DNA from: Microlunatus lacustris
Lineage (GTDB): Bacteria > Actinomycetota > Actinomycetes > Propionibacteriales > Propionibacteriaceae
Length of the DNA stretch: 64,000 nucleotides
Direction of reading: 5' to 3'
Assembly (NCBI GenBank): GCA_039527025.1
Contig: BAAAJN010000002.1
Coordinates: forward strand, 62,001-126,000
The notes below the pieces were generated by a model. It saw only the letters and a program-made list of their open reading frames with translations, made no database searches and was not told where the DNA came from. Positions 26,074 through 34,562 of the stretch are shown here, piece by piece. The position numbers and the translations under genes were made by a program. The stretch's first letter is position 1; each line of letters opens with the position of its first letter.

Positions 26074-26434
26074 GAGGGCAGCCGGCGGGATGGTCCGCTC
26101 GACCACGCCACGACCTCAGCGCCAGGGTCGAAGGTCAGGGGAGTCGACGAGGAAAGGCCCGTTGGTCCTGGGACCTTGGTCACCGATCTCTGCGCTCAGC
26201 CGGGCGAAAGTCCTGACCTGCCCGACCTCTGTTGAGGCGCCGTGCAACCACGCCTAGGTTCAAATTCGACGAGTTCGCACCAAGGGCTCGTCGACGTCCT
26301 CGGGGACTCGTCGTCGCCCCCACCGCTTGGCTCCTGAGCCGTCATTCCACCCCTCGGTGACCGGTCGCCCCGTTAACATTGGGCTCCGCCACCGGCAGCC
26401 TTCTCCTGCCACCGCCCACTGAAGGACACCGACT
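26074..26434. other. 361-base intergenic region before the GT2 gene
   Basis: No gene is seen. The most promoter-like element is TAACAT at 26374-26379, about 55 bases before the GTG at 26435, without a convincing -35 at the right distance. An AT-richer patch with CAAATTCGACGAG lies near 26260. Confidence 0.4.
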
Positions 26435-27442
26435 GTGTCTCCCGCCGAATCCTCCGGCTCACTCCCCCCGGCTCTGGCCGACGCCGAAGTCGTGCTGGTC
26501 AGCTACCGCAGCCGGGGACATGTGGAGACGCTGCTCAACTCGTGGCCCCGCGACCTCCCGGTCGTCCTCGTCGACAACTCGAACAACTCCGACGGCATCG
26601 CCGAGCTGGCCGCCAGCTGGCCCGCCCTCCGGTACGTCGACGGCGGCGGCCAGGGGTTCGCCCGCTCGGCGAATCTCGGCGCCCAGAACGCCACCGCCGA
26701 CCACGTGCTGTTCGTCAACCCGGACTCACGGCCGACGACCGCCCAGCTGGCGTCGCTGGTCGACGGTCTGCGCGAGGACCCTGGTGCGGCCGTCCACGCC
26801 GGGATGCCGGCCGACCACGAAGGCCGGGCCGAGGTCGGGTCCGGGGGCTGGGAACCGTCGGTGCGGCGCGTCCTGGTGTACTCGCTCGGTCTGCAGAAGC
26901 TCGCTCCGCGCGCCGGGTTCTTCGCCCGACCGGAGTCTGGCGAGCAGTTGGACGTCGACTGGGTGTGCGGCGCGTGCATGGCGGTGCGGCGCGAGCAGTT
27001 CCTCGCCCTCGGAGGCTTCGACGAGGCGTTCTACGTCTACGCCGAGGACATGTCGTTCGGACGACGGGTGCGGCGCGCCGGTCTGCGCTCGGTGCTGCGG
27101 ACCGATGTGGTGGTCCCGCACGGCTCCGGGAGCTCGGGTGCCCCCTCGCTGGAGATGCTCCGGCTGCGGGGGGCCTCCTTCGGCGGATACGTGCTGCGCT
27201 ACCACCCCCCGGTCCAGGCCGCGCTGATGCGGGCCGTGTTCGCCGGAGGTGCCCTGGCCCGGGCCGGCGTCCAGCTGGTGCGCCGCGAGCGTGCAGGCGC
27301 TCGCGTCAACGCCGCCCTCGCCGCGGGCACGGTGACCCGGAGCGCCTACGTCGGTGGCGCCGAGGTGGCCAGGGCCCGGTTCAGCGAGACGGTCGACGAC
27401 CCGGCCGAGCACGGCGAGGCCGGGTTGCGCCAGGCGTCCTAG
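26435..27442 (+). CDS. Family 2 glycosyltransferase (rhamnosyltransferase-like)
   Basis: A 335-residue GT-A fold enzyme. It begins with the nucleotide-sugar site EVVLVSYRSRGHVETLLNSW and VVLVDNSNNSDGIAEL, has GQGFARSANLGAQNA, and the metal-binding DxD-type motif as VNPDSRPT. Later, VDWVCGACMAVRREQFLALGGFDEAFYVYAEDMSFGRRVRRAGL is the acceptor/catalytic block with the ED motif seen in rhamnosyltransferases. The GTG at 26435 has AAGGA eight bases before it. It adds one sugar of the repeat unit. A strong bidirectional hairpin at 27469-27506 follows. Confidence 0.88.
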   Translation: MSPAESSGSLPPALADAEVVLVSYRSRGHVETLLNSWPRDLPVVLVDNSNNSDGIAELAASWPALRYVDGGGQGFARSANLGAQNATADHVLFVNPDSRPTTAQLASLVDGLREDPGAAVHAGMPADHEGRAEVGSGGWEPSVRRVLVYSLGLQKLAPRAGFFARPESGEQLDVDWVCGACMAVRREQFLALGGFDEAFYVYAEDMSFGRRVRRAGLRSVLRTDVVVPHGSGSSGAPSLEMLRLRGASFGGYVLRYHPPVQAALMRAVFAGGALARAGVQLVRRERAGARVNAALAAGTVTRSAYVGGAEVARARFSETVDDPAEHGEAGLRQAS

Positions 27443-27468
27443 GGACCTGAAGGGGGGCGTGAGGAAGA

Positions 27469-27506
27469 AGAGCCGGGCCCGCAGGTCGTCGTGCGGGCCC
27501 GGCTCT
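27469..27506. terminator. Bidirectional hairpin between two convergent glycosyltransferase genes
   Basis: Perfect 15-base arms, AGAGCCGGGCCCGCA (27469-27483) and TGCGGGCCCGGCTCT (27492-27506), around an eight-base loop. It lies 26 bases after one stop codon and 35 bases before the other on the opposite strand, so it can serve both. Confidence 0.85.
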
Positions 27507-27541
27507 GGGCCTGGGCCCAGCGCACGAGGGTCTCCGGGTGT

Positions 27542-28849
27542 CTACGGGCCCGCGACGCCCGACGGCAGGCTCAGGAGCTCGTCGTAGGCGCGGCTGGCGA
27601 CCTCGGGCCGGAAGCGCTCGCTCCATGCCTTCCCAGCCGCCTCCGACAGGATCGTGTTCCGGTGCGGTTCGGCTGCCGCCGCCAGGTGCGCGGCCAGTCC
27701 CTCGGGCTGCTCCGCGATCAGGCAGCCGTCGCCGGCGTCCACGGACAGCCCGAGAACCCCGTGCGGCGTCGCCACGACGGGCAGGCTCCGCGCGAGCGCC
27801 TCCAGCACCTTGATCTTGGTGCCGCTGCCGATGCGCAGAGGTGACAGCAGACCGGCGGCCGAACTGAGGACCTCGTCCAGGTCATCCACCCAGCCCAACG
27901 CCTGCACGTGGTCCCCCCACGCCGCGGCCTCGTCCGGCATGGCCGTGTCGGAGCCGCGGCCCACGACCAGCAGCCGGAAGTCCGGCACCGCGGCCAGCAC
28001 CTCGTCCTTCGCGTGGCCGAGGAACCAGGCGAGACCGTCCCGGTTGGGCGGGAAGTCCAGACCACCGAGGAAGACGAACGTCGGGCTGCCGTCGAAGTGG
28101 CGGGGCCGCTGCGCCCTCACGCGGATGAGAGGCAGCAGCGTCCGGATCGTCCTGCTGCCGGTGCGGGCGGCGAGCTCGGCGGTCTCCGCGGCGCTCACCA
28201 GCGCGGTGCCGTCGAAGGCGGCCGGGGCCCTGGCTTCTGAGCGGGCGGTCCGGCGGCGCTCCAGCCGGAGCAGCGGCGTGTACCCCCAGGGGTGGGCGGC
28301 GACCTTGCGCGCCGGGCCCGGCAGCATCCGGCCGAACTCACCCAGCGGGTTCGGCAGCCGCGTCCGGTCGGTCCGTATGCGCTCCAGCATGCTGGCGTAG
28401 CGGAGGGAGAACAGGTCGTCGGCGTACAGCACCCGGCGCCGGCGCGGCAGCCGCTGCGCGTACTGCCCCATCCTCATGGTGTCCCAGATCTCCAGATCAG
28501 CGCCGATGTCGTCCAGAAGCGTGCGGAGCTCCTCCAGCACCCGCGGGGACCACAGGGCAGCCTCCTGCAGGGAGGAGAACGGTGGGAAGAAGACCCGCGT
28601 GGCAGCCGAGCGGGCCTGCTCGACCGCTGAAGGTTTCTCCACCACGGTGAGCCGGTAGGGGGTGGGCGGGCGCTCGACGTCGGCTCGACCCACCAGGACC
28701 ACCCGGACGTTCTCCGGGCCCAGACGTCTGCAGAGGTGGTCGAGGAGTCCACCCAGGACCACCTGCTTGCCGAAGCTGCGGGGCTCCGGCTCGCTCGCGG
28801 TCACCAGAACCGCCGACCTCGCCTGTTGGAGGGGAGTCGCGCTCGTCAT
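27542..28849 (-). CDS. Glycosyltransferase (GT-B, GT4-like)
   Basis: A 435-residue transferase. The C-terminal donor domain is clear: FVFLGGLDFPPNRDGLAWFLGHAKDEVLAAVP, LLVVGRGSDTAMPDE, then LLSPLRIGSGTKIKVLEALARSLPVVATPHGVLGL with the family glutamate (KVLEAL). The N-terminal acceptor domain begins LVTASEPEPRSFGKQVVLGGLLDHL. The frame is open for hundreds of bases upstream, but the ATG at 28849 marks the start of recognisable protein; its ribosome site is weak. It is the paralogue of the gene at 20015-21253. It probably works on the same lipid-linked oligosaccharide, in the cytoplasm. Confidence 0.85.
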   Translation of the reverse strand: MTSATPLQQARSAVLVTASEPEPRSFGKQVVLGGLLDHLCRRLGPENVRVVLVGRADVERPPTPYRLTVVEKPSAVEQARSAATRVFFPPFSSLQEAALWSPRVLEELRTLLDDIGADLEIWDTMRMGQYAQRLPRRRRVLYADDLFSLRYASMLERIRTDRTRLPNPLGEFGRMLPGPARKVAAHPWGYTPLLRLERRRTARSEARAPAAFDGTALVSAAETAELAARTGSRTIRTLLPLIRVRAQRPRHFDGSPTFVFLGGLDFPPNRDGLAWFLGHAKDEVLAAVPDFRLLVVGRGSDTAMPDEAAAWGDHVQALGWVDDLDEVLSSAAGLLSPLRIGSGTKIKVLEALARSLPVVATPHGVLGLSVDAGDGCLIAEQPEGLAAHLAAAAEPHRNTILSEAAGKAWSERFRPEVASRAYDELLSLPSGVAGP

Positions 28850-29008
28850 GAACCGCCCGTCCCAGCCTGCGGCAGCGTCTGGCTGCCCTGAGCGACCTCG
28901 GTCGTGTCCACCAGGAGGTTCATACGGTGTCGTTCCCGTCGTTCGGCGCCTGCGAGGCGCGGGGAGGTGGGCGCCGCAGCTGCCGCGGCGCCGCAGTCGA
29001 GAACAGGG

Positions 29009-29062
29009 GACCCGGCGCCGGCTCGGAGAAGGGGGGCTTCTCGACAAGTCCGACGCCGGGTC
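29009..29062 (-). terminator. Nested hairpin at the end of the CDP-sugar operon
   Basis: An outer 9-base pair of arms, GACCCGGCG at 29009-29017 and CGCCGGGTC at 29054-29062, encloses an inner stem GAGAAG / CTTCTC. It lies just beyond the stop codon at 29076 of the last gene of the minus-strand operon, in the 226-base gap before the glycosyltransferase start. Confidence 0.55.
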
Positions 29063-29075
29063 GTCTAGGGGGTGC

Positions 29076-30386
29076 TCAGCCAGCTCGGACGAACTCGGCC
29101 ACCGGGAGCTGACGTGCCTGCTGGAGCCGCAGCTGGTCCACCAGCCGACCCTCCGGCAGCTCGACGTCGGCGTAGGTGAGGACCTCGTCCTTGGCGACCT
29201 CGCGGAGCAGCCGGCAGCCCTCGGCCACGCCGACCGGGAGCAGCCGGTCGGAGACCGTGACATCCGCGCGCTCGGCGACGCCGTAGTAGTCGTAGCCGCC
29301 GAGACCGTCGAGCACCGAGCCCTCAGCCAGGTCACGCTTGGCCGTGGCCACCACCTCCACCGTGGGCGCCCCGAGCGGGGTGATGGTCGCGTCCCCGAAC
29401 AGGACCGCCCGTGCCACCGTCGTGGGGACCTCGAAGTGGCAGAGGTGGTACGGCGTGTAGAAGCTGTACAACGGCCCCTCCCCCAGCTTGTAGAGGTTGA
29501 GGTAGTGGCGCTGCTTCGGGTCGTCGTGCGCGGCCAGGACGAAGACCCCGGGACCCGGCTTGGTGCCGACGACGTAGTCCACGACACCGCCCTGGGCCCG
29601 CAGCTCGTCCACGTCGTAGTTGGCGGTCAGGTCGTCCACGTGACCGGGGAAGTCGCCACCGCGCATGCCCCTGCGGGCCACCGTCATGCCGGTGGCGTTC
29701 GCCACCGTGGCCTGCTCGATGGAGATCTTCGTGCCGTCGGCGAAACTGGTCACCATGTACGGGTCCTGGCCCCACTTGGCCGCGAACCCGGCCTGGGTCG
29801 TGGGGGTCCGGTACTCGTCCTGGAGGCCCTTGATGTTGCCGGCCACGAGCGGAGTGAGCCCGATGCCGCGGACGAACCGTACCAGGTTCATCTGGACCCC
29901 CGGCTGATCACCGTCGCAGCCGGTGTAGACCACGCCCCGGTCCCGGGCCATGGCGGCCAGGACCGGACCGACGGTGGCGTCCACCTCGGCGTTCATCAAG
30001 ACCACGTGCTTGCCGTGCTCGATCGCGCGCACCACCACGTGGCAGCCGTACTCGACCGCCCCGGTCACCTCGACGATCGCCTCGACGCTCTCGGCGTCGG
30101 TGACGACCCGGTAGTCCTCGGTCACGACCGGGCGGCCAGCGGCCACTGCCCGGTCGAGCGCGGCTCCGTCGTCAGCCACCGCGACGTCGGTGACACCGGC
30201 CTCGCGGTAGGCCCGCTCGGCACCGGCGAGGTGACGGTTGGCGATGGCGACGAGCTGCATGCCGGGCACGCTGTTGATGATCTGGTTGGCCAGCCCGCGG
30301 CCCATGAAACCGGCTCCGACCATGGCGACCCGGACCGGGCGACCGTCGGCGGCACGCCTGGCGAGGGCGGAGTCCACGAGGATCAT
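29076..30386 (-). CDS. SAF-domain NAD(P)-dependent oxidoreductase (homoserine-dehydrogenase-like)
   Basis: A 436-residue protein. The Rossmann NAD(P) domain starts RVAMVGAGFMGRGLANQIINSVPGMQLVAIANRH; VEVTGAVEYGCHVVVRAIEHGKHVVLMNAEVDATVGP is the homoserine-dehydrogenase/Gfo-like core. The C-terminal third contains a SAF domain (VATAKRDLAEGSVLDGLGGYDYYGV), found in sugar-acid and NeuB-type enzymes. It is the fourth gene of the operon that begins with glucose-1-phosphate cytidylyltransferase: its ATG at 30386 overlaps the stop of the epimerase gene (ATGA). It is likely to reduce or oxidise the CDP-bound sugar or to form its side chain. The exact reaction is not known. Confidence 0.8.
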   Translation of the reverse strand: MILVDSALARRAADGRPVRVAMVGAGFMGRGLANQIINSVPGMQLVAIANRHLAGAERAYREAGVTDVAVADDGAALDRAVAAGRPVVTEDYRVVTDAESVEAIVEVTGAVEYGCHVVVRAIEHGKHVVLMNAEVDATVGPVLAAMARDRGVVYTGCDGDQPGVQMNLVRFVRGIGLTPLVAGNIKGLQDEYRTPTTQAGFAAKWGQDPYMVTSFADGTKISIEQATVANATGMTVARRGMRGGDFPGHVDDLTANYDVDELRAQGGVVDYVVGTKPGPGVFVLAAHDDPKQRHYLNLYKLGEGPLYSFYTPYHLCHFEVPTTVARAVLFGDATITPLGAPTVEVVATAKRDLAEGSVLDGLGGYDYYGVAERADVTVSDRLLPVGVAEGCRLLREVAKDEVLTYADVELPEGRLVDQLRLQQARQLPVAEFVRAG

Positions 30387-30949
30387 GCGGTCACCGGCTC
30401 CCGCTGCTGGAGCTGGCCGTCGGCGTCCAGCAGCGGCCAGGCGGCGTCCTTGGCACTGATGGTGGTCACCTCGACCGGCCAGTCGATGCCGAGCGCGGGG
30501 TCGTCGTAGCGCAGGCCGCGCTCGGCGGCCGGCGCGTAGGCGCCGGACACCTGGTAGAGGACCTCGGTGTCGTCCTCCAGGGTCAGGTAGGCGTGCGCGA
30601 AGTAGGGCGGCACGTAGAAGGATCGCCGGTTGGCCGCGCTGAGCTCCACCGCCACGTGCTGCAGGCGCGTCGGGGAGTCGGGCCGCATGTCGACGATCAC
30701 GTCGACGATCGAGCCGCGGATGCAGCGGACCAGCTTCGCCTCCGGGTGCGGCGCGACCTGGAAGTGCATCCCGCGCAACGTCCCCGCCTTGTGGTTGCCC
30801 GAGATGTTGCACTGGTCGACGACCGGCTCGAGGCCGGCCGCGGCGAACTCGGCCGAGTCGAAGGACCGGGCGAAGAAGCCCCGGTCGTCCTCGCGGAGCT
30901 CGAGGTCGATGATGGCGACGCCCTCGATGGGTGTCCGGTTGATGATCAC
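30383..30949 (-). CDS. dTDP-4-dehydrorhamnose 3,5-epimerase-like cupin epimerase
   Basis: A 188-residue RmlC-type cupin. The hallmark blocks are present: EDDRGFFARSFDSAEFAAAG, QCNISGNHKAGTLRGMHFQ with the active-site His (H62), KLVRCIRGSIVDVIVDMRP, and AERGLRYDDPALGIDWP. Where most RmlC proteins have a YYxP pair, this one reads AYAP (Y138), so the epimerisation may be altered, perhaps at one carbon only. It starts at a GTG whose TGA overlaps the stop of the upstream dehydratase gene (GTGA), and its own stop overlaps the next start, so the three are coupled. It probably acts on a CDP-4-keto sugar rather than a dTDP sugar, judged by the cytidylyltransferase at the head of the operon. Confidence 0.85.
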   Translation of the reverse strand: MIINRTPIEGVAIIDLELREDDRGFFARSFDSAEFAAAGLEPVVDQCNISGNHKAGTLRGMHFQVAPHPEAKLVRCIRGSIVDVIVDMRPDSPTRLQHVAVELSAANRRSFYVPPYFAHAYLTLEDDTEVLYQVSGAYAPAAERGLRYDDPALGIDWPVEVTTISAKDAAWPLLDADGQLQQREPVTA

Positions 30950-31968
30950 TTGGCGCTCCAGAACAGCTTCTCGTCGAGCTGGCGGGTGTTGATGAGGTGC
31001 TGCAGCTGCAGCAGGCGGGTGTGGCCGCGGCCGGTGAAGGTGGCCTCGTCCATGTCGATGGTGGAGAACACGTCGTGCAGCTGCTGGGCGCCCTTGACAG
31101 CGTCCCACTGGCACTCGAAGCCGGGCAGCTTGTTGGCGATCTTCTCGAAGTTCACCCGGTAGCTGCGGTTGTCACCGCCGTTCGTCCCGAAGGTGACGTC
31201 GCCACCGAAGATGTCACCGACGATCTCGGCGACCTCGCGCACCCGGTAGTTCTGCTCGCTGGAGCCGACGTTGAAGACCTCGTTGTGCACCAGGTCGCGG
31301 GGGGCGTCCAGGACCCGCCGGATGGCCTGGCCGATGTCGAGGCCGTGGACGAGCGGACGCCACGGGGTGCCGTCGCTCACCATGGCGATCTTCTTCGTGG
31401 TCCAGGCCAGGCCGGACAGGTTGTTCAGCACGATGTCGAAGCGCATCCGCGGCGAGGCGCCGAACGCGGTGGCGTTGCGCATGAACGTCGGGGAGAACGA
31501 GTCGTCGGCCATCGCGGTGAGGTCGGCCTCGACGAGGGTCTTGCACTCGGCGTAGGCGGTCTGCGGGTTGACCGCAGAGGTCTCGTCGACCTCGCCCTCG
31601 GCGACGCCGTAGACGCTGCAGGAGGACATGTAGACGAACCGGGAGATGCCGACCTGCTTGGCGAGCTTGGCCAGGTGGACCGAACCCTGGTGGTTGATCT
31701 CGTAGGTGATGGTCGGCGACAGCTGCCCGAGCGGGTCGTTGGACAGCTCAGCCATGTGGACGATGGCGTCGACGCCGGTGAGGTCCTCGGCGGTCAGGTG
31801 CCGGATGTCCTTGTTGAGGGTGAGCGGGGTGGTGTCGAGCCCGTTGTAGAGCCAGCCCTGCTTGTAGAAGCCGGTGTCGACGCCGACGACCTCATGGCCG
31901 TCGCGGATGAGCTCAGGGGCGAGCAGGCAGCCGAGGTAACCCTCGGTGCCGGTGACGAGAACCTTCAT
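30946..31968 (-). CDS. NAD-dependent sugar-nucleotide epimerase/dehydratase (SDR)
   Basis: A 340-residue extended short-chain dehydrogenase. The nucleotide loop is GTEGYLG (7-13), followed by VVGVDTGFYK. The catalytic SSCSVYG and YxxxK (Y139, K143 in TAYAECK) are intact. PLVHGLDIGQAIRRVLDAP and NEVFNVGSSEQNYRV are the substrate-binding blocks. It lies downstream of glucose-1-phosphate cytidylyltransferase, so the substrate is likely CDP-glucose or a derivative; whether it dehydrates or epimerises cannot be said. It is shorter and different in sequence from classical RfbG 4,6-dehydratase. Confidence 0.85.
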   Translation of the reverse strand: MKVLVTGTEGYLGCLLAPELIRDGHEVVGVDTGFYKQGWLYNGLDTTPLTLNKDIRHLTAEDLTGVDAIVHMAELSNDPLGQLSPTITYEINHQGSVHLAKLAKQVGISRFVYMSSCSVYGVAEGEVDETSAVNPQTAYAECKTLVEADLTAMADDSFSPTFMRNATAFGASPRMRFDIVLNNLSGLAWTTKKIAMVSDGTPWRPLVHGLDIGQAIRRVLDAPRDLVHNEVFNVGSSEQNYRVREVAEIVGDIFGGDVTFGTNGGDNRSYRVNFEKIANKLPGFECQWDAVKGAQQLHDVFSTIDMDEATFTGRGHTRLLQLQHLINTRQLDEKLFWSAK

Positions 31969-32047
31969 GTGCGGTGTTTCCCTTCAGGGGATCAAGACGT
32001 GACGTGGTGACGGGGTGCGGTGGAGCTGGCGGCCGGATGGCCGGCGA

Positions 32048-32878
32048 TCAGCTCTGCCAGACCCGCCAGGGCGGGGAGCCGGCGTCCCAGAGCTTGTTGA
32101 GCTCGGTCCAGTCGCGGAACGTGTCCATGCCCATCCAGAAGCCCTCGTGCTTGTGCACCGTCAGCTCACCGTCCGCGGCGATCGTCTGCAGCGGCTTCCC
32201 CTCGAGCATCACCGACGGGTCGTCGTCGAGGTACTTGTCGAGGACGAGCCGGTTGAAGGCGAAGAACCCACCGTTCACCCAGCCGGTGGCCAGGGTCGGC
32301 TTCTCGTTGAACTCGGTCACCAGGTTGCCGTCGACGTGCATCTCGCCGTAGCGGCTGGACGGGTGCACCCCGGTCAGCGTGGCGAGCCGCCCGGACTGCT
32401 GGTGGGCCTCCAGGACCGCTCCGATGTTGACATCGCCGATGCCGTCACCGTAGGTGAGCATGAACGTGTCGGTCTCGATGTGCTCCGCGACCCGCTTGAT
32501 GCGGGCGCCGGTGCCGGTGAGCAGACCGGTGTCGACGAAGGTGATCTCCCAGTCCTCGGCGGCGGCCTGGCCGTGCCACTGCGGCGGCTCCTCCGCTGAC
32601 CCGAGCTTGAGGGTGAAGTCGCTGACGTTCTCCCGGTAGTCCAGGAAGTAGCGACGGATCTGGTCGCTCTTGTAGCCCAGGCACAGGATGAACTTGCGGA
32701 ACCCGTAGTGGGAGTACGTCTTCATGACGTGCCACAGGATGGGCTTGCCGCCGATGTCGACCAGCGGCTTGGGCAGCTTCTCGCTGGCCTCCCGCAGCCG
32801 GGTTCCCATGCCTCCGCAGAGGATGACGACCGGGATGTCGGCCGGGTTGAGACGGGTGGAGCTGGCGTTCTCGGACAT
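32048..32878 (-). CDS. rfbF: Glucose-1-phosphate cytidylyltransferase
   Basis: A 276-residue nucleotidyltransferase forming CDP-glucose from CTP and glucose-1-phosphate, the entry step of CDP-sugar pathways. The pyrophosphorylase loop is VVILCGGMGTRLREASEKLPKPLVDIGGKPILWHVMK; the RfbF-specific features are FRKFILCLGYKSDQIRRYFLDY, ITFVDTGLLTGTGARIKRV, TYGDGIGDVNI and the C-terminal KHEGFWMGMDTFRDWTELNKLWD. It heads a four-gene minus-strand operon (this gene, SDR, RmlC-like epimerase, SAF-domain oxidoreductase). The start is the ATG at 32878, with a GAGGGGGGA ribosome site. A 134-base gap upstream separates it from the priming transferase. Confidence 0.93.
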   Translation of the reverse strand: MSENASSTRLNPADIPVVILCGGMGTRLREASEKLPKPLVDIGGKPILWHVMKTYSHYGFRKFILCLGYKSDQIRRYFLDYRENVSDFTLKLGSAEEPPQWHGQAAAEDWEITFVDTGLLTGTGARIKRVAEHIETDTFMLTYGDGIGDVNIGAVLEAHQQSGRLATLTGVHPSSRYGEMHVDGNLVTEFNEKPTLATGWVNGGFFAFNRLVLDKYLDDDPSVMLEGKPLQTIAADGELTVHKHEGFWMGMDTFRDWTELNKLWDAGSPPWRVWQS

Positions 32879-33012
32879 GGTGTGGTCCCCCCTCGGGTGA
32901 TGGTGGATGCTTCCCGAATCACCAGTTCGGGTCGCCGTCGTGCTGACAACCAATGTGCACATGCAAGTGCTGGCTCAGGTCAAGAACCAGGTCGGACAAG
33001 ATCAGGTTTGGA

Positions 33013-34521
33013 TCAGGCTCCCGGCGACGTGAAGACGGAGACCGCGGTGCGGAGCAGGATCCGGAAGTCCAGCCACAGCGACCAGTTCTCGATGTAGAAG
33101 TTGTCGAAGCGAGCGCGCTCGTCGATCGAGGTGTCGCCCCGCAGCCCGTGCACCTGGGCCCAGCCCGTGAGGCCGCTCGGCACCCGGTGCCGCGCGTTGT
33201 AGCCCCGGTAGAGCAGGTCGAACTGCTCGACGAAGTGCGGGCGCTCCGGTCGCGGGCCGACGAAGCTCATGTCACCCCGCAGGATGTTGAACAGCTGGGG
33301 CAGCTCGTCGATCGAGGACTTCCTGAGGAACCGGCCCACGGGTCCCAGCCGGTCGTCGTGCGAGATGTTCCAGTTCGTCTGGGACTCGCTCTCGTCCACC
33401 GGTCGCAGGGAGCGGAACTTCATCAGCTGGAACAGCTTGCCGTCCACCCCGACCCGCTGCTGGCGGAAGATCACACCCTTGCCGCCCTCGAGGCGGACGG
33501 CCAGCGCGCAGACCGCGAGCAGCGGGGCCAGCAGCACGAGGGCGATGCCGGCGAAGACGGCGTCGAACATGCGCTTGAAGCGCCAGCTACCGCTGCGGTG
33601 GGCGGCGCGCTGGAGACGGACCAGCGGCATGTCACCGATGAAGTCCATCCCACTGCCGACGTGCTGCACCTCGTGCAACCGCGGCACGACGAACACCTCG
33701 CAACGTTGCCGGTGGCAGGCCCGGACGAGCTCGACCAGCTGGTCCTCGGGCACCATGCCGTGCGCCACGATCAGCACCCGGGGACGCACGTTCTCCAAGA
33801 CCGCAGCCACGTCCTCGGGGCGGCCGAGCAACGGGGTGCGTTTCCCGAGGTCCTTGCGGTCCACCTCGGCCTCCAGGTCGAGGTGACCCAGCAGCCGCAG
33901 TCCGGACTCCGGGTGCTGCCAGAGCAGCTCGGCCAGCACCCGACCGGTGTGGCCGGCGCCCACGATCAAGGTGCCGTGGCTGACGACGCCTCGGCTGCGC
34001 AGCACCCGGACACCGAAGTAGTTGAGACCGCGGACCACCACCAGGGCCACCAGGACCAGCACCGACCAGGTCAGGTCGACGAACCGGTTCTGGACCAGCT
34101 GGATGCCGACCAGGACGAGCGCCACCGTCACGATCCAGGCCGCGGCGATCCGCGGCAGGTCGTCGAGCAGCAGCAGGGCCAGCCGGGACCGGTAGAGACC
34201 GAGCTGGGCCAAGAACAGCACCATCAGGAGGGCGAACGCGCCGGCGGTGCCCACATCGACCGGCCGCGCCAGGCTGGCCAGGGCGACGGCAGCGAGGTCG
34301 CCGGCGATGAACAGCGGACGTACGCCGTCGCTGAGCAGTCGTGTCCACAGCGGGTCGCGCTGGCGCGGCTCCCCGGTCACCGTGGGCAGTGCCCGCGGCG
34401 TCCGCAGCGGCTGCTGCGGCATCGCCTGCCGAGCGGCTGGCCGCAGCGCCACCTGCTTGCTCGCTGCGGGCGTCGGTCCTAGCTCGTGCTCATGTTGAAC
34501 GTCTTGACGATGGATCGTCAC
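33013..34521 (-). CDS. Priming sugar transferase (polyprenyl glycosylphosphotransferase)
   Basis: A 502-residue membrane protein. About four N-terminal helices, then a Rossmann-like CoA-binding-type domain (GTLIVGAGHTGRVLAELL), then a further membrane segment (FKRMFDAVFAGIALVLLAPLLAVCALAVRL) leading into the bacterial sugar transferase domain: GKGVIFRQQRVGVDGKLFQLMKFRSL, RFLRKSSIDELPQLFNILRGDMSFVGPRPERP, YNARHRVPSGLTGWAQV. This is the WbaP/WcaJ family that moves a sugar-1-phosphate to undecaprenyl phosphate to begin each repeat unit. It starts at a GTG with GGGGGA just upstream. Confidence 0.93.
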   Translation of the reverse strand: MTIHRQDVQHEHELGPTPAASKQVALRPAARQAMPQQPLRTPRALPTVTGEPRQRDPLWTRLLSDGVRPLFIAGDLAAVALASLARPVDVGTAGAFALLMVLFLAQLGLYRSRLALLLLDDLPRIAAAWIVTVALVLVGIQLVQNRFVDLTWSVLVLVALVVVRGLNYFGVRVLRSRGVVSHGTLIVGAGHTGRVLAELLWQHPESGLRLLGHLDLEAEVDRKDLGKRTPLLGRPEDVAAVLENVRPRVLIVAHGMVPEDQLVELVRACHRQRCEVFVVPRLHEVQHVGSGMDFIGDMPLVRLQRAAHRSGSWRFKRMFDAVFAGIALVLLAPLLAVCALAVRLEGGKGVIFRQQRVGVDGKLFQLMKFRSLRPVDESESQTNWNISHDDRLGPVGRFLRKSSIDELPQLFNILRGDMSFVGPRPERPHFVEQFDLLYRGYNARHRVPSGLTGWAQVHGLRGDTSIDERARFDNFYIENWSLWLDFRILLRTAVSVFTSPGA

Positions 34522-34562
34522 TGAGTTCCCCCGAAATCAGTCATGCGTGCGAAGTGGGCGGG

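Noticed and set aside
29009..29062. Considered as a possible small RNA gene
   Set aside because: A nested hairpin directly after an operon end is better explained as a terminator.
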